Made by a program: the position numbers and the translations under genes. This document shows positions 62,364 through 64,000 of a DNA stretch of 64,000 bases, piece by piece (position 1 is the first letter of the stretch; every line of letters begins with the position of its first letter). The stretch is from NCBI GenBank assembly GCA_039819065.1, contig JBCBSS010000010.1, positions 1-64,000 on the forward strand. The letters are read 5' to 3'. Source of the DNA: JBCBSS01 sp039819065. Its GTDB lineage: Bacteria > Bacteroidota > Bacteroidia > Cytophagales > Cyclobacteriaceae. The notes beneath the pieces were generated by a model that did no database searches, was not told the DNA's origin, and saw nothing but the letters and a program-made list of their open reading frames with translations.

Positions 62364-63251
62364 TTGGAGTCAACCACAGTTAGTTATAAACTCATTAAAA
62401 AAATCAAGGATGATAAGTTTGATGTTGATGAACTTCAGCACTACAACTTACTCCTTAACGTAGGGTTTCGGGACTTCCAGGTATGTATCGTAGATTCCAG
62501 AACAAACCGTTGTTTGTTACTAGAAGATTACATTCTTGCCAAAGTCAGCTCTAACACCGATCTGATAGAAGTGCTAAAAGGCATTTTCGAAGGCCATCAC
62601 CTCCTACTGGCAGGGTTTTGGAAAAACGTGAGAATCGCCTTTAAGAATAATCAATTTGCACTTGTCCCCTCTCCTATCTTTGACAGTGAGCACGTCTTTC
62701 AATACTTGAAGCTAAATGCCAATATCGATACTGCTTCAGACGAGCCTCAATATTATAAGAATATAAAATCCAATTCGGTAACTGCTTTTGCCATTGACAA
62801 AGAATTGGCTGAATGGTTCCGGCAAACTTATCCGAACTTAAAAATAGGTTTCCTTCACCAAGCCAGCGCTATGATTGAAGGTGTACTGAACTACGCCAAG
62901 GATTACGATTCAAATCGCTTATTCATTTACATAGACCGTTTTAAACTGCATATTATTTCGGTTAAGAATAACGAGGTAGAGTACTATAATCAATTCTCTA
63001 TTAAGCAGTTCTCGGATTATATCAAGTATATCATGCTGGTACTGAAGAGTCTCAATAAAGACCAGAATACCAGTAACATCATTATATGGGGCTATATAGG
63101 TCGACAATCCCCTCACTATAACGAGTTCTATAAGTACATCAATAATATTGCTTTTGGAGAAAGGCCGGACTATTTGAAGTTCAGCTACCTATTCGATGAG
63201 GTTCAAGATCATCACTTTTTTGATCTTTATAGCATGTACTTATGTGACTAG
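62364..63251 (+). CDS. DUF3822 family protein
   Basis: This 295-residue protein starts with TTG at 62364. It shows the DUF3822 pattern: LNVGFRDFQVCIVDSRTNRCLLLEDY, SPIFDSEHVFQYLKLN, TAFAIDKELAEWFRQTYP, and a final YIDRFKLHIISVKNNEVEYYNQFSIK that mirrors the first part. From established structural work on this family I recall an actin-like ATPase fold, with two related halves, but I do not see the full ATP-binding motifs by eye. It is found mostly in Bacteroidota beside coaD, as here (103 bases). Confidence 0.88.
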   Translation: MESTTVSYKLIKKIKDDKFDVDELQHYNLLLNVGFRDFQVCIVDSRTNRCLLLEDYILAKVSSNTDLIEVLKGIFEGHHLLLAGFWKNVRIAFKNNQFALVPSPIFDSEHVFQYLKLNANIDTASDEPQYYKNIKSNSVTAFAIDKELAEWFRQTYPNLKIGFLHQASAMIEGVLNYAKDYDSNRLFIYIDRFKLHIISVKNNEVEYYNQFSIKQFSDYIKYIMLVLKSLNKDQNTSNIIIWGYIGRQSPHYNEFYKYINNIAFGERPDYLKFSYLFDEVQDHHFFDLYSMYLCD

Positions 63252-63354
63252 CACAAGTTCAGCTGTCATCACAACAATGCAGTGAACAAATCTAGATTCA
63301 ACAGGTTATAATTTCAAAATCCTCATTGGCACCTCAACGGTACTGGCAAGCAGC

Positions 63355-63813
63355 ATGAAAAAAATAGCACTCTTCCCTGGTTCTTTCGATCCATTTACAA
63401 AAGGTCATGAAGATATTGTTCTCCGAGGCCTGCAAATCTTCGATGAAGTCATTATTGCCATTGGCCATAACAGCAAAAAGAACAAGCGATATATTGATGT
63501 TGATAAAATGCTAGGCCTTTTGGAAAGCACCTATGCGTCTTACGAAGGCATCAGGATTATCATCTACAATGAACTTACCGCCGAGTTGGCCAAGAAGTAT
63601 AACGCCCGTTACTTACTTCGAGGGTTGAGAAATACCACTGACTTTGAGTACGAAAACAGCATTTCTCAGGTCAATCGTCATCTCAATCAGGACTTGGAAA
63701 GTGTATTCTTGATCACTTCTCCAAAGTATGCATCTATCAGTTCATCGATTATCCGGGAGGTGCATAGGTATGGTGGGGACGTTAACGACTTCGTGCCCTA
63801 CTCACTGGATTGA
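63355..63813 (+). CDS. coaD: phosphopantetheine adenylyltransferase
   Basis: CoaD makes dephospho-CoA from phosphopantetheine and ATP. This 152-residue enzyme has the nucleotidyltransferase start IALFPGSFDPFTKGHEDIVL (His of the T/HxGH motif), the LLRGLRNTTDFEYENSISQ substrate segment and the terminal SSSIIREVHRYGGDV motif. Full length. Its last 16 bases overlap the end of a convergent NUDIX gene. Confidence 0.97.
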   Translation: MKKIALFPGSFDPFTKGHEDIVLRGLQIFDEVIIAIGHNSKKNKRYIDVDKMLGLLESTYASYEGIRIIIYNELTAELAKKYNARYLLRGLRNTTDFEYENSISQVNRHLNQDLESVFLITSPKYASISSSIIREVHRYGGDVNDFVPYSLD

Positions 63814-64000
63814 TCAGCCAGCTTGCTCTTCATGATCTGGTCATAGCGCTCGAAGACATGTACAATTGACTGGTATGAGTTTTTGAGCGCCACATAGACT
63901 TCTTTTGGAGTAAGCCACCTTACATCTTCTATATCTTCCTCTACCTGGGGCTTTATGGCAGAGTCATCGACTAAATCCATGGCATACCACTTAGTCTTCT
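63798..64000 (-). CDS. NUDIX-like hydrolase, C-terminal end only
   Basis: Only about 66 residues lie in the window: the open frame runs past the end at 64000. They read KTKWYAMDLVDDS, then KPQVEEDIEDVRWLTPKEV and the tail YDQIMKSKLADQ. The segment preceding the tail, W-(L)-TPKEV after an Asp/Glu stretch, is the C-terminal pattern of NUDIX hydrolases that are often adjacent to coaD in Bacteroidota. The NUDIX box itself lies outside the window, so the family is inferred from context and this tail. Confidence 0.65.
   Translation of the reverse strand, partial: KTKWYAMDLVDDSAIKPQVEEDIEDVRWLTPKEVYVALKNSYQSIVHVFERYDQIMKSKLADQSSE

Noticed and set aside
1..64000. CRISPR array, rRNA operon, prophage or complete IS
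   Set aside because: No regularly spaced repeats, rRNA signature, structural phage genes or transposase were seen.

Overview
The window looks like a chromosomal segment of a Bacteroidota bacterium, most likely a marine-type Cytophagales (Roseivirga/Fulvivirga/Marivirga-like; the genus is inference). The support comes from a T9SS-sorted giant secreted protein, the T9SS regulator PorX, the LpxC-FabZ fusion, a tmRNA whose tag ends in the Bacteroidota-style GENNYA-x-AA, families largely confined to this phylum (DUF2851, DUF3822, DUF4296, the SHKIRGP-type DHp protein), and several TAnnTTTG promoter -7 elements. Gene density is high and nearly everything is core or housekeeping. I see no prophage, CRISPR array, rRNA, ordinary tRNA or intact insertion sequence.

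Layout. 1-6.3 kb: end of a PAS histidine kinase, two overlapping YceI genes, a tandem repeat/terminator array, ssrA (tmRNA, minus strand), an outer-membrane beta-barrel candidate, dnaX with an A10 slippage site separating gamma-like and tau-like products, and a lone CheY-like regulator. 6.4-11.4 kb (minus): MltD-like LysM transglycosylase, O-methyltransferase, M16 peptidase, TonB. 11.7-17.7 kb: a small unknown gene, uridine phosphorylase family protein, NeuD/PglD-type acyltransferase, an overlapping operon pyrF-DUF2851-membrane protein, and LolA. 17.8-27.1 kb (minus): ftsK, a 1506-residue T9SS cargo with sortilin/BNR-type repeats, pyrD and xerD. 27.2-31.5 kb (plus): aroQ, a class V aminotransferase, rnhA, a membrane DHp-only signalling protein, a palindromic MITE-like element and an aquaglyceroporin.

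31.5-43.5 kb: polyprenyl synthase, alpha/beta hydrolase, flavin reductase plus fumarylacetoacetase (aromatic amino acid catabolism), RsmF-like methyltransferase, valS, then the overlapping minus operon porX-tsaE-ald. 43.6-49.3 kb (plus): HD phosphohydrolase, the lipid A block lpxD-lpxC/fabZ-lpxA, an ABC ATPase and a small lipoprotein. 49.4-57.3 kb: mutS2 and a DUF4296 lipoprotein (minus), a shortened Bat-type cluster (DUF58, a BatD-like membrane protein, BatA-like VWA protein), LysE and a GH3-family enzyme. 57.4-64 kb: YggS, DUF423, DUF1573, a RecD/Pif1-like helicase, a thioesterase, NUDIX, an unknown membrane protein, DUF3822, coaD and the end of another NUDIX gene.

The most notable items are the dnaX slippage site, the tmRNA tag with methionine in place of the usual leucine and its tandem hairpin terminators, the palindromic element at 30.4 kb, the kinase-like protein that lacks an ATPase domain, and the unknown membrane protein next to the actin-fold DUF3822 gene. 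No clearly new multi-gene system was found.
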